Positions 1-7,727 of a stretch of 64,000 nucleotides of DNA are shown one piece after another. Below the pieces are notes generated by a model. It was not told the DNA's origin and ran no database searches. It worked only from the letters and a program-made list of their open reading frames with translations. The position numbers and the translations under genes were made by a program. This DNA comes from CAIRDP01 sp037138335 (lineage in GTDB: Bacteria > Bacteroidota > Bacteroidia > Bacteroidales > FEN-979): positions 1 through 64,000 of the forward strand of contig JBAXIO010000009.1 in the NCBI GenBank assembly GCA_037138335.1, read 5' to 3'. How positions within the stretch are numbered: position 1 is the first letter of the stretch; every line of letters begins with the position of its first letter.

Positions 1-714
1 TTTGGTATTACCTCCTCCTGCATTCGATGCCGTAAGAGCGACGGTGTAAGAACCTGCGGTGGAATAAGTATGGCTTGGATTTTTGGTTGTAGAGGTCCCG
101 CCATCACCAAAGTTCCAGCTCCAGCTGGTAGGTGTATTGGTTGACAAATCAGTAAAAGCAACAGATTGCCCGACGTTAATTGTTGTGGGTGTTCCCGAGA
201 AATCAGCCACAGGGGCTAAAACATTTACGGTGATATAATTTGTTCTTGTTTTGGTATTACCTCCTCCTGCATTCGATGCCGTAAGAGCGACGGTGTAAGA
301 ACCTCCGGTGGTATAAGTATGACTTGGATTTTTGGTTGTAGAGGTGCCTCCATCACCAAAGGTCCAGCTCCAGCTGGTTGGGGTATTGGTTGAGAGATCG
401 GTGAACGAAACAGACTGCCCGACATTGATCGTCGTAGGGGTCCCTGAAAAATCAGCCACAGGGGCTAAAACATTTACGGTGATATAGTTTGTTCTTGTTT
501 TGGTGTTGCTCCCTGCAGCATTCGTAGCGGTCAAAGCAACGGTGTAAGTTCCAGCAGTGTTATAAGTATGGCTTGGGTTTTTGGTTGTAGAGGTCCCTCC
601 ATCACCAAAGGTCCAGCTCCAGCTGGTAGGGGTGTTTGTTGAGAGATCGGTGAACGCAACAGACTGCCCGACATTGATTGTCGTAGGGGTTCCTGAAAAA
701 TCAGCCACAGGCGT
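1..714 (-). repeat. Three tandem 249-bp PKD-encoding repeats
   Basis: Copies are in register every 249 bases (for example positions 4, 253 and 502), one 83-residue PKD domain each. The first copy is clipped by the window edge and the third ends near 714, where the sequence diverges. Similarity is patchy: roughly the first 100 bases of copies 1 and 2 are almost identical while the rest differs more, which suggests recent duplication or gene conversion. The array probably continues to the left. Confidence 0.9.
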
Positions 715-1560
715 CACAGGTGATGCCCCTGCACCAACAGTTAGATCGTAAAATCCCCTTCCCCCATCTGCAGATATAACTTTAATATAATATGTTCCAG
801 TTGCAGGTAAGAGCATACTTATGACTTCCTGGTCAGTTGTCGATGTGCTTTGGTTTATCAGAGATTGAGCGGAATTGTACAGATATAAATCAAAGTTACC
901 TGCAACGTTAAAAAAATTATTGACAGTAATGGTATAATTTAAAAATCCTGCGGAAGCGGTAAACTTATAATAATCCAGATTATTGGCCTGAATTAATTGA
1001 GAAAGTGAAATACTCCCGGTTCCTAAATTTGATGCAGCTGAAAATGTATTATTTGGTTCATAACTATCATCTGAGAAGACCGTCGCGTTATAACTGGTGG
1101 TTTTAAGCGTATAGAGTATATGTGTTGGTGTATCATAAATGTCAGCCTCTGCAAATATTTTCTGAGAGGATGTGGCGCTTATTGTGCCTGTCGTAAAATC
1201 AATTGCATCATATATGACTGTTGGAAGCGGAAACCATGGATATTGATAAGTCGTTGTGTAAATCAGAGTATTTGAAAATAAGCCATATTCATAAACCCTA
1301 AATACTACCTGCCAAAAGGTTGCATTAATATCAGATGTTGTTAAATTTAATGACGTTCGAACTTTCCCTAAATCAACAATGCTCGTGGGCACTTTGAATG
1401 TTAGGGTATATGGACTATGTGTTGCTGTTTGTGCCGTTCCCCAGGCAGGATAACTTGCAAATGCAGAATTGCATAACCCTAAAAATAAAAATGCTGAAAT
1501 TAGAAAATGAAAAATTGAAATGCTTACACTTTTTTTGTTGAAACCACCGATTGTTTTCAT
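1..1560 (-). CDS. Secreted PPC/PKD-repeat surface protein, C-terminus cut by window edge
   Basis: Open from an ATG at 1560 down to the window edge, so at least 520 residues are visible and the C-terminus is missing. It starts with a signal peptide: MKT, a basic stretch, a hydrophobic core and an AFA cleavage site near residue 35. After a unique region of about 125 residues comes a bacterial pre-peptidase C-terminal (PPC) domain, marked by DDSYEPNNTFSAASNLG and a later GTYYIKV strand (about 1070-730). Then at least three PKD domains follow, each with the WSWNFGDGG and HTYSTAGSYTVALTASN hallmarks and an NYITVNVLAP linker. PKD and PPC domains are common in secreted adhesins and hydrolases; in Bacteroidota such proteins usually end in a type IX sorting domain, which would lie outside the window. 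No catalytic domain is visible, so a function cannot be named. It is divergent from the sensor kinase at 1762. Confidence 0.9.
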   Translation of the reverse strand, partial: MKTIGGFNKKSVSISIFHFLISAFLFLGLCNSAFASYPAWGTAQTATHSPYTLTFKVPTSIVDLGKVRTSLNLTTSDINATFWQVVFRVYEYGLFSNTLIYTTTYQYPWFPLPTVIYDAIDFTTGTISATSSQKIFAEADIYDTPTHILYTLKTTSYNATVFSDDSYEPNNTFSAASNLGTGSISLSQLIQANNLDYYKFTASAGFLNYTITVNNFFNVAGNFDLYLYNSAQSLINQSTSTTDQEVISMLLPATGTYYIKVISADGGRGFYDLTVGAGASPVTPVADFSGTPTTINVGQSVAFTDLSTNTPTSWSWTFGDGGTSTTKNPSHTYNTAGTYTVALTATNAAGSNTKTRTNYITVNVLAPVADFSGTPTTINVGQSVSFTDLSTNTPTSWSWTFGDGGTSTTKNPSHTYTTGGSYTVALTASNAGGGNTKTRTNYITVNVLAPVADFSGTPTTINVGQSVAFTDLSTNTPTSWSWNFGDGGTSTTKNPSHTYSTAGSYTVALTASNAGGGNTK

Positions 1561-1727
1561 ATGAATTGCTGTTTTAATAGTTGAAAGAATTCAAAGTAAT
1601 AAAGGTCAAAGAATATCCTTAAATTATAATCAGAATATCGAACCAGTGTAGAAGAGGTGCCTTTTATTGTAGGAGATACATTATTATTCAATTTAAGAGA
1701 AGTATTCAAATGGATAATCTAAAAAAC

Positions 1728-1735
1728 TATATTTG
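1728..1735 (+). promoter_or_regulatory. Putative -7 box of the sensor kinase gene
   Basis: TATATTTG fits the Bacteroidota -7 consensus TAnnTTTG and lies 26 bases before the ATG at 1762. No clear TTTG -33 element is present at the expected distance, so this is a half-site call. Confidence 0.4.
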
Positions 1736-1761
1736 TCATACAGAACTACATACTCGAACAA

Positions 1762-3882
1762 ATGACCATTTGGAAGGCATTAACAAAGTTTCTGATCCAT
1801 CCTGTTTTTATTTCATTGGCCGTATCATTATTAATAATTGTTTTGTTTATTCCCACTCCCGGGAAATATATTCTTCTGATTGAAGATGAAGCACTTCATG
1901 ACCAGACGGCATCAATTATATATAGTGATCTTGATGGTAATGGTTACTCTGATAAAATCGAAGCGCAATTCTACGCTCATGATAATAATACTGCTTCCTT
2001 ACAGATTCGTTGTGAACCGAGTATCTCTTTTAATGAATGGGAATTTAAAGGTTCTTATTCATTCGTGAACAGGAGTTTTATAAAAACCGGGGATTATGAC
2101 AATGACGGGAAGAAGGAAGTCTATGTTTTTACTATTAGCTCAGATTCTATTTTTTTACATATTATAAAAGATCCGAAATCAAAATTCCAGGCCCGATTTG
2201 ACAGGTTTATAACAACTTTCAAACCCTGGAACGGGAAACCTAACTTATATGTAATGATACATGGTCTCATTGATATGAACGGAGATTCATTCAAGGATCT
2301 GGTATTTGCAATAAATTCAGGATTTTCCGCGGACCCCAGGCAAATATATATTTATGATATCAGACGGGATACTTTAATAGTTTCAGCCAAAACAGGATAT
2401 TTTGGATCACAAACAGAAATAAAAGATATTAATGGTGATGGTTTCAACGAGTTGATTGTTAATGGCTATGCAATTCAGAATGTTACAGATACAATTGCTA
2501 CCCCAATTCATGATAAATGTTGCTGGTTGATTGTTTATGACCATGACCTGAAATTCCTTTTTCCACCCAGAAGATTTCCTGATATGGGTTACAGTGGACT
2601 AACTACGATGGCAATCAAAGGAAAATCGGGCTTATACGAAATGTACGGCTGGTATTTCCCTCCTCAATCTTCATTGAACGATATGAGTATAAATCATTTT
2701 GATCAAGAGGGAAAAATCATAAAATCAATTTCGATTCCCGGGATCAGGTATGGAAATTCAAATTTATGTTTTCCTTTTAAACGTGGGAATCTTCAATATT
2801 TTGCAGTAAAGGTTTCTGATGATAAAATCCTTTGTTTCGATACTTCATTTATACTTAAAGATAAGATTCGCATAAAAAAAGGCATGTTCAACGGTGCTGA
2901 CACAATTGATCTGGATGCTGACGGGGTAAAGGAAATCGTTTCACTTGATCCGGCAAGGTTGCTATTTACTGAATACCGGTCTGATCTTACTGATCCTGTT
3001 TCCATTAAACTACCTGAAGGGAGATGGTTTAACACTCAGTACTCAGTGATCAATGTCCCGCGAGCCGCACCATTATTATCTGTATTTAACGGCATTTATG
3101 AGTTGAAATTATTCTATAAGATTAACCCCTTTTATTACAGCCGATGGTTAGTTTACCTGGCAATATTTCTTGCAATTTATCTCTTTATCCTCCTCATCAG
3201 GCGCATACAGCGTAACCAGATATTAAAACAGCAGAAAACAGAAAAGAAGATCACTGAGTTGCAGATGAAGGTTGTCAGAAACCAGATGGATCCTCATTTT
3301 ACAATGAATGCGGTTAATTCTGTGATCTCCGCCATTAATGAAAATGAAAAAGAACAGGCGACCAATCACCTTATCTATTTTTCCAAAATGTACAGGCATT
3401 TGGTTTTGACTGCGGATAAGATTAAATGCACTCTTGCCGAAGAACTGGATTTTACTCGGAATTATCTTACCATGGAACAGTTCCGATTCAGGGATAAATT
3501 TGATTTCGATTTCGAGATCCAGCCTGAGCTTAACCTGAACCTTGAAGTCCCGAAAATGGTGATTCAATCGCCCGTTGAGAATGCAGTAAAACACGGCCTG
3601 ATGAACCTGCCCGGCAAAGGACATCTCAAGGTGAGAGCAAATACTTCTGATCATATTCTGATTCTTGAGATTACCGATAACGGGATCGGTAGAGCAAATG
3701 CCGCCAGATTGAGCCAGCATTCAACCGGAAAAGGAATGAAGGCAATGGAAGAATTTCTTAAGCTTTACCAGAAAGTCACAGGATTAAAAGCAGAAACAGT
3801 TATCCATGATCTTACCGACAAGGAAGGAAATCCTGCAGGAACTAAAGTGACAGTGAAAATTCAAATAATCCGGCCGATTTAA
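1762..3882 (+). CDS. LytS/YehU-type sensor histidine kinase with FG-GAP/VCBS-like propeller sensor
   Basis: A 706-residue membrane kinase. An N-terminal hydrophobic helix (about residues 10-28) anchors it. The next 430 residues are probably periplasmic and carry five Ca-binding-like loops of the FG-GAP/VCBS type: DLDGNGYSD (~56), DYDNDGKKE (~112), DMNGDSFKD (~172), DINGDGFNE (~221) and DLDADGVKE (~382), consistent with a beta-propeller. One transmembrane helix (~463-483) is followed by a short coiled linker. The His_kinase family domain comes next, with NQMDPHFTMNAVNS (phospho-accepting His512), an N-box of the form ENAVKHG, the G1 box DNGIG and the G2-like GKGMKAM. The LytTR regulator 60 bases downstream is its likely partner. 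The ligand is unknown; an integrin-like propeller suggests a glycan, protein or calcium-dependent surface cue. It lacks the 7TM or TPR/YXY sensors that are common in this kinase family. Confidence 0.9.
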   Translation: MTIWKALTKFLIHPVFISLAVSLLIIVLFIPTPGKYILLIEDEALHDQTASIIYSDLDGNGYSDKIEAQFYAHDNNTASLQIRCEPSISFNEWEFKGSYSFVNRSFIKTGDYDNDGKKEVYVFTISSDSIFLHIIKDPKSKFQARFDRFITTFKPWNGKPNLYVMIHGLIDMNGDSFKDLVFAINSGFSADPRQIYIYDIRRDTLIVSAKTGYFGSQTEIKDINGDGFNELIVNGYAIQNVTDTIATPIHDKCCWLIVYDHDLKFLFPPRRFPDMGYSGLTTMAIKGKSGLYEMYGWYFPPQSSLNDMSINHFDQEGKIIKSISIPGIRYGNSNLCFPFKRGNLQYFAVKVSDDKILCFDTSFILKDKIRIKKGMFNGADTIDLDADGVKEIVSLDPARLLFTEYRSDLTDPVSIKLPEGRWFNTQYSVINVPRAAPLLSVFNGIYELKLFYKINPFYYSRWLVYLAIFLAIYLFILLIRRIQRNQILKQQKTEKKITELQMKVVRNQMDPHFTMNAVNSVISAINENEKEQATNHLIYFSKMYRHLVLTADKIKCTLAEELDFTRNYLTMEQFRFRDKFDFDFEIQPELNLNLEVPKMVIQSPVENAVKHGLMNLPGKGHLKVRANTSDHILILEITDNGIGRANAARLSQHSTGKGMKAMEEFLKLYQKVTGLKAETVIHDLTDKEGNPAGTKVTVKIQIIRPI

Positions 3883-3942
3883 TTTCCTTTTACATCCCCG
3901 GGGTTTTATTTAACTTGCACCCTTTAATGTCTATAAAGGCGC

Positions 3943-4695
3943 ATGAACTCCATTCTTCGCACTATCATCATCGATGATGAGGAAAAAGCAATCCTCAACC
4001 TTGTATCATTGCTTAAATCATTACCCCAGATTAAAGTTGTGGCTCAGGAAACCGGCTCGGCAAATGCGCTTGAAACTATCGATAATTACAAGCCGGACCT
4101 TATCTTCCTCGATATCCATATGCCAGGTAAATCGGGCTTTGAAATTGCAGGCGAACTTTACCGGGAAGGCAGTAAACCTGAGATAATCTTCGTTACTGCT
4201 TTCGACAAATATGCTATAGAAGCCATCCGCCACGCTGCTTTTGATTACTTGCTTAAACCTGTAAAACAAGAGGAACTTGCAGCAGCGATTGACCGCTTAC
4301 TGGTGAAACAATTGCAGCAGGACCGGGAACAACAGATCAAGCGTCTTTTTGAACATTCGTCTTATAAAGGAAAACTAAAGATCAGTACCACCGGGGGATT
4401 CACGCTGATCAATCCGGCCGATATCCTTTATATCAATGCTGACTGGAATTATGCCGAGATCTATTATGACAGCGAGAAGAACGAATTGGTTACTATGAAT
4501 ATCGGTTCCCTGGAAGAGTTGCTGCCGTCTACGGATTTTTTCAGGATTAACCGCTCTACCATTATAAATGTGGCTTACCTGGTCAAAGTAAGCCGGAAAC
4601 GCAGAACAGCATACCTGGCTAAGGATGGCAGGGAATATACTTTCAAAATCCCTCTATTAAACATTCGCAAACTGGAACGTTTTCTGGAAAAATAG
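3943..4695 (+). CDS. LytTR-family response regulator
   Basis: A 250-residue cytoplasmic DNA-binding regulator. The receiver domain (residues 1-120) has the acidic pocket IIIDDEEKA, the phospho-acceptor Asp in DLIFLDIHMPGKSGFE, a Thr in VTAFDKYA and the Lys in YLLKPVK. The C-terminal LytTR domain (~145-248) has the typical pattern: DILYINADWNYAEIYY, a LEELLPSTDFFRINRSTIIN block, and a final segment of basic residues. It follows the histidine kinase in the same direction, 60 bases downstream, so the two form a two-component system. LytTR proteins usually bind short direct repeats; none was assigned here. Possible targets include the divergent PKD protein gene (inference only). Confidence 0.93.
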   Translation: MNSILRTIIIDDEEKAILNLVSLLKSLPQIKVVAQETGSANALETIDNYKPDLIFLDIHMPGKSGFEIAGELYREGSKPEIIFVTAFDKYAIEAIRHAAFDYLLKPVKQEELAAAIDRLLVKQLQQDREQQIKRLFEHSSYKGKLKISTTGGFTLINPADILYINADWNYAEIYYDSEKNELVTMNIGSLEELLPSTDFFRINRSTIINVAYLVKVSRKRRTAYLAKDGREYTFKIPLLNIRKLERFLEK

Positions 4696-4800
4696 TCCAA
4701 AACATTATGCACTGTTGTGTCGCAATAACAAGGGCAATTTTGGAATAGAGTTAAAATTTAATAATCCGGCTGAACGGTATAAATTAGAAAGAAAATAACA

Positions 4801-4986
4801 ATGGAAACCATGAAACCGCAAAACCAGTCAAACCTGAGAAATATATTAAATCCGTTAATGATCATTATTGGCGCCATTGCCGGATTTTCTTCCGGTCATT
4901 TACATAGTACTTCCGGGATTGTGGTCTTCTCTCTTTCCCTTGTTGCTATTGGCATCCTACTGTACCTCTATTATTTTAAAAAGTGA
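4801..4986 (+). CDS. Small two-helix membrane protein, function unknown
   Basis: A 61-residue protein with a polar N-terminus rich in Gln and Asn and two predicted membrane helices (about 19-34 and 38-58), ending in YYFKK. It follows the LytTR gene by 105 bases and is convergent with the kinase fusion gene at 5091-6392. A purine-rich stretch (AGAAAGAAAA) lies just before the ATG. The hydrophobic pattern and basic end look like a real small membrane protein, but no family is recognised. The call rests on composition and position. Confidence 0.55.
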   Translation: METMKPQNQSNLRNILNPLMIIIGAIAGFSSGHLHSTSGIVVFSLSLVAIGILLYLYYFKK

Positions 4987-5090
4987 TGCGATCAGGCATT
5001 TAAGGCCTCCCGGTAATTTCCCCTCGGCTTGCTGCGGAATCGGGGGCGGAAGCTTTACAGTAGCTTTCTACGGAATCTGTATCCTTGGCT

Positions 5091-6392
5091 TTACAGCTGG
5101 TGGCCGGAAATTGTTATGGCCTCAATGATCATTTTTGCTGAATTTTCTATACCTGATACCGAACTGTCGATAGTGAGATTATAGCTCCCGGTTTTACCCG
5201 GGGCCTTATGTGTGTAATGCCTGCAGTAGTTTACCCTTTCCCTGTCTATCCTCGCCATTTCTTTCCCGGCTATCCCGGGATCGAGGCCGTAATCATTGAT
5301 GATGCGTTGCAGCCTGAATTGCTTAGGGGCATGAATAAAAACTGAAAAACGGCCGGGGTGGTCCTTCAGGATTAGATCCGCACAGCGTCCGACGATCAAG
5401 CAGGATCCCTTTTCGCTGATATCCCATATGACTTTACTCTGGGCCTCGAACAGGGTGTCAAGCGCTGACCTTTCCCCTTCCACGTAAGCATAATTCTGCT
5501 CGATCAGCTCGAACAGCAGGCTATGCTTTAATTTCTGTTCATGAGCTTTAACAAATTCGGGAGACAAATGGCCTTCCTTTGCCGAAAGGTCAATCAGCTC
5601 CTTATCATAAAAAGGGATATCCAGGGCTTTAGCCACGAGCTGACCGATCTCATGTCCGCCGCTGCCGAATTCCCGGGTGATGGTAATGATAAGATTCTTT
5701 TTAAGGTCTGCGGATGAGATCCTTCTCACCGTTACATCAGGTTCTTTTTCGCCAAGCAAGGGATCCAGGAATTTCAGCTTCCTGCTGTAGAGCCTTACCG
5801 TTGTGCCCACCAGCAAAGCCGCAGCTATTGTTCCCTCTCGTATGCCTCTCAGTTCGTGCAGGAAGATAAAAGAACTGATCACACCTATTGCAACAAGGGT
5901 GCAATCGAGCCCCACTTTCACCTTTCCGAATTCAAGGTGAAAAGTCTTTGAAATGGCCAGGCATAATCCTTCACCTGCAAGATAAATTACTTTCGCTTTC
6001 ACCTGAAGGTAAACACCAAGGGCAACAAGGACTATGCTAAGGATGCAGAACAGCCACTGGAGAAGGTAATTTGACACATGCACGTTCGAGGAAACCAGGT
6101 ATAGGGCCAGATCTGTGAAAGCCCCGAAAACCATGGCAACCGGCAGCTGCAGGAGTTGTACCCACTGGTAGTCCCTGCGCAGCAAAGCCATCTGCAAGAG
6201 AATAAAAATAATGTTCAGGATCACTGTGAACATTCCCATCGTGAGCGGGAAACCAAGGCTGTAAACGTAGGGATTGCTCGAAACAGGGGAGGTTCCCAGG
6301 TTTGCCTTGACCGACAAGGCGATGCCCAGGGTCAGGATGAACAGGCCTGTAAGCAATACAATGCTTCGTCTAAACAGCCCTTCTGTTTTCAT
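5091..6392 (-). CDS. YczE/DUF6198-like membrane domain fused to cytidylate kinase-like domain
   Basis: A 433-residue two-part protein. Residues 1-205 form about six membrane helices of the YczE/YitT-like type (hallmarks: ALSVKANLGTSPVSSNPYV near the start, VYLQVKAKVIYLAGEGLC in the middle). From about residue 228 a cytoplasmic nucleotide kinase-like domain of the cytidylate kinase-2 family begins with ITITREFGSGGHEIGQLVA and contains DIPFYDKELIDL, a VGRCADLIL segment and a CRHYT motif near the end. Family knowledge: the soluble domain is P-loop-like and resembles enzymes that phosphorylate CMP; the membrane domain is of uncertain transport function. The joined product could couple transport to phosphorylation of a nucleotide-like or other small substrate (inference). 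I believe this fusion recurs in Bacteroidales but cannot check it here. Confidence 0.85.
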   Translation of the reverse strand: MKTEGLFRRSIVLLTGLFILTLGIALSVKANLGTSPVSSNPYVYSLGFPLTMGMFTVILNIIFILLQMALLRRDYQWVQLLQLPVAMVFGAFTDLALYLVSSNVHVSNYLLQWLFCILSIVLVALGVYLQVKAKVIYLAGEGLCLAISKTFHLEFGKVKVGLDCTLVAIGVISSFIFLHELRGIREGTIAAALLVGTTVRLYSRKLKFLDPLLGEKEPDVTVRRISSADLKKNLIITITREFGSGGHEIGQLVAKALDIPFYDKELIDLSAKEGHLSPEFVKAHEQKLKHSLLFELIEQNYAYVEGERSALDTLFEAQSKVIWDISEKGSCLIVGRCADLILKDHPGRFSVFIHAPKQFRLQRIINDYGLDPGIAGKEMARIDRERVNYCRHYTHKAPGKTGSYNLTIDSSVSGIENSAKMIIEAITISGHQL

Positions 6393-6728
6393 AAGGACAT
6401 TTCATGGTCATTTGTCTTTCCAATGCAGCTTCTTTATTTTCCCAGTCAACGGGGTTTGGCTCTATTGATATTGCAAGGATTTTCATAGCTGCCATGATTT
6501 TTTTGACACTCATAAAAATACAAAATATCAAACACCAAATCGACTTCAATAACACAACGGATTGAATGTAAAAAAACAAGATAGGTTTATTTTGTTTATA
6601 TGTTCATAACTTTCTGTAAGGAAAAAGTTAGATGGCGGAAATTTGTGATAAATTTCGATTCGGGTATTTTATGGAATGAAAAACAAGAGCCCCTCTATCA
6701 TTTAGTTCCGGGGTTAAAATTAAAAATC
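6393..6728. other. 336-bp intergenic region between divergent genes
   Basis: This AT-rich stretch should hold the promoters of the membrane/kinase fusion (leftward) and the secreted protein at 6729 (rightward). TAACTTTC at 6606-6613 is one mismatch from the -7 consensus, rightward. On the minus strand a 38-codon reading frame (6486-6370) begins MKILAIS and contains a DW pair before running into the fusion gene; it may be a gene remnant or chance. No RNA gene, long repeat or terminator was seen. Confidence 0.5.
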
Positions 6729-7325
6729 ATGAAATTAAAAGGATTCAGTTTGGTTTTCCTGGCAATCCTGAGTTCGGGACTGTCGGCGCAAACAGTTATG
6801 GATGTTGCACGCAGTAAAAGTATTACCTGGTACGGCATTGATTTCTCAAAAGCAAGATTTATTGGTTTTGAATCATACATCACTCCTGAAATGCTCAAGG
6901 ATGAACTAATCAAAAACTGGGCGGACCATACTGCGCAAACCAACTTTTCATCAAAATACAGCATCGATAATGTTGCCGTTGAAACTTCCACAGCCGACGA
7001 ACACAATGCAGATATTGACAAGACGAAACTGCTGACCAATGCATATTATGAACTGAATACTGCAACCATTACAGATCTTGTTTCCGGATATAAAACTTCA
7101 GGAACCGGCTTTGGATTTGTATTTATTGTCGAGAGTTTTGAAAAGAGCACCGAGAAAGTATTCATTTATGTATGCTATTTTAAGGAATCAGACAGAGGCA
7201 TAATCTCAATGAGACGTTACACTGGCAAAGCATTTGGCATAGGGCTCGAAAATCATTATGAGGGAGCGATCAAAGATGTTATTCAATACAGCAGTAAAGA
7301 TTTTAAACGATTCTCAAAAAAGTAA
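6729..7325 (+). CDS. Exported protein of unknown function
   Basis: The ATG at 6729 is chosen because it begins a clean signal peptide (MKLKGFSLVFLAILSSGLSA then QT); an in-frame ATG at 6600 would add 43 residues that hide it. The 198-residue product has a mature N-terminus with ITWYGIDFSKARFIG, a mixed central region and a hydrophobic FGFVFIVESF strand followed by VFIYVCYF. No catalytic motif or known domain is recognised. The gene at 7337 follows after only 11 bases and is also exported, so the two are probably one transcript. It is probably periplasmic or surface-located, with unknown role. Confidence 0.75.
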   Translation: MKLKGFSLVFLAILSSGLSAQTVMDVARSKSITWYGIDFSKARFIGFESYITPEMLKDELIKNWADHTAQTNFSSKYSIDNVAVETSTADEHNADIDKTKLLTNAYYELNTATITDLVSGYKTSGTGFGFVFIVESFEKSTEKVFIYVCYFKESDRGIISMRRYTGKAFGIGLENHYEGAIKDVIQYSSKDFKRFSKK

Positions 7326-7336
7326 AACCGGAAAAC

Positions 7337-7654
7337 ATGAAAAACAATCAGATGATCCTCCTGATCGGCATTTTTGCCGTCATTATTACCACCATGGCGT
7401 TCAGGCCCAACCCGGCGAAACCCTCATACAGCTACCTGGCCATAAGAGCATATCATTATGACCTTGACGAGGTTTACATCAGTATTGGCGGGAAAGAATA
7501 CAAGAAAATAAACCTGAGAAAGCAACACCAGGGAGGTTTTGATGTAAATCCACTGATCAACCTTATCAACCAGTACGAAAGCGAAGGTTGGGAAATGCAA
7601 ACCATTGCGGGCGAGGTCGGATCCCTGTTTGTGTGGATGCGAAGGGAAAAATAG
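7337..7654 (+). CDS. Small exported protein with DUF4177-like C-terminus
   Basis: A 105-residue protein whose first 22 residues form a hydrophobic signal or anchor (MILLIGIFAVIITTMAF). The rest reads as short beta strands with a final NQYESEGWEMQTIAG ... FVWMRREK pattern. That resembles the small DUF4177 fold, in which a GWE/GWEL motif precedes the last strand. No enzymatic residues are visible. It lies 11 bases after the preceding exported gene and 73 bases before the M1 peptidase gene, so it may be co-expressed with one or both. Confidence 0.7.
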   Translation: MKNNQMILLIGIFAVIITTMAFRPNPAKPSYSYLAIRAYHYDLDEVYISIGGKEYKKINLRKQHQGGFDVNPLINLINQYESEGWEMQTIAGEVGSLFVWMRREK

Positions 7655-7727
7655 CAAAAGCTGTAACTTTATCGTCCGGTTAGATTTATCCGGGTATAAA
7701 GCAACCGGTCGAAAAACCGGACTGAAC

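Noticed and set aside
3223..3720. 165-codon minus-strand frame opposite the sensor kinase
   Set aside because: It is antisense to the conserved His and ATP-binding boxes.
3890..3910. Terminator between the kinase and regulator genes
   Set aside because: The CCCCGGGG palindrome has no loop and only a short T stretch, and the genes act as a pair.
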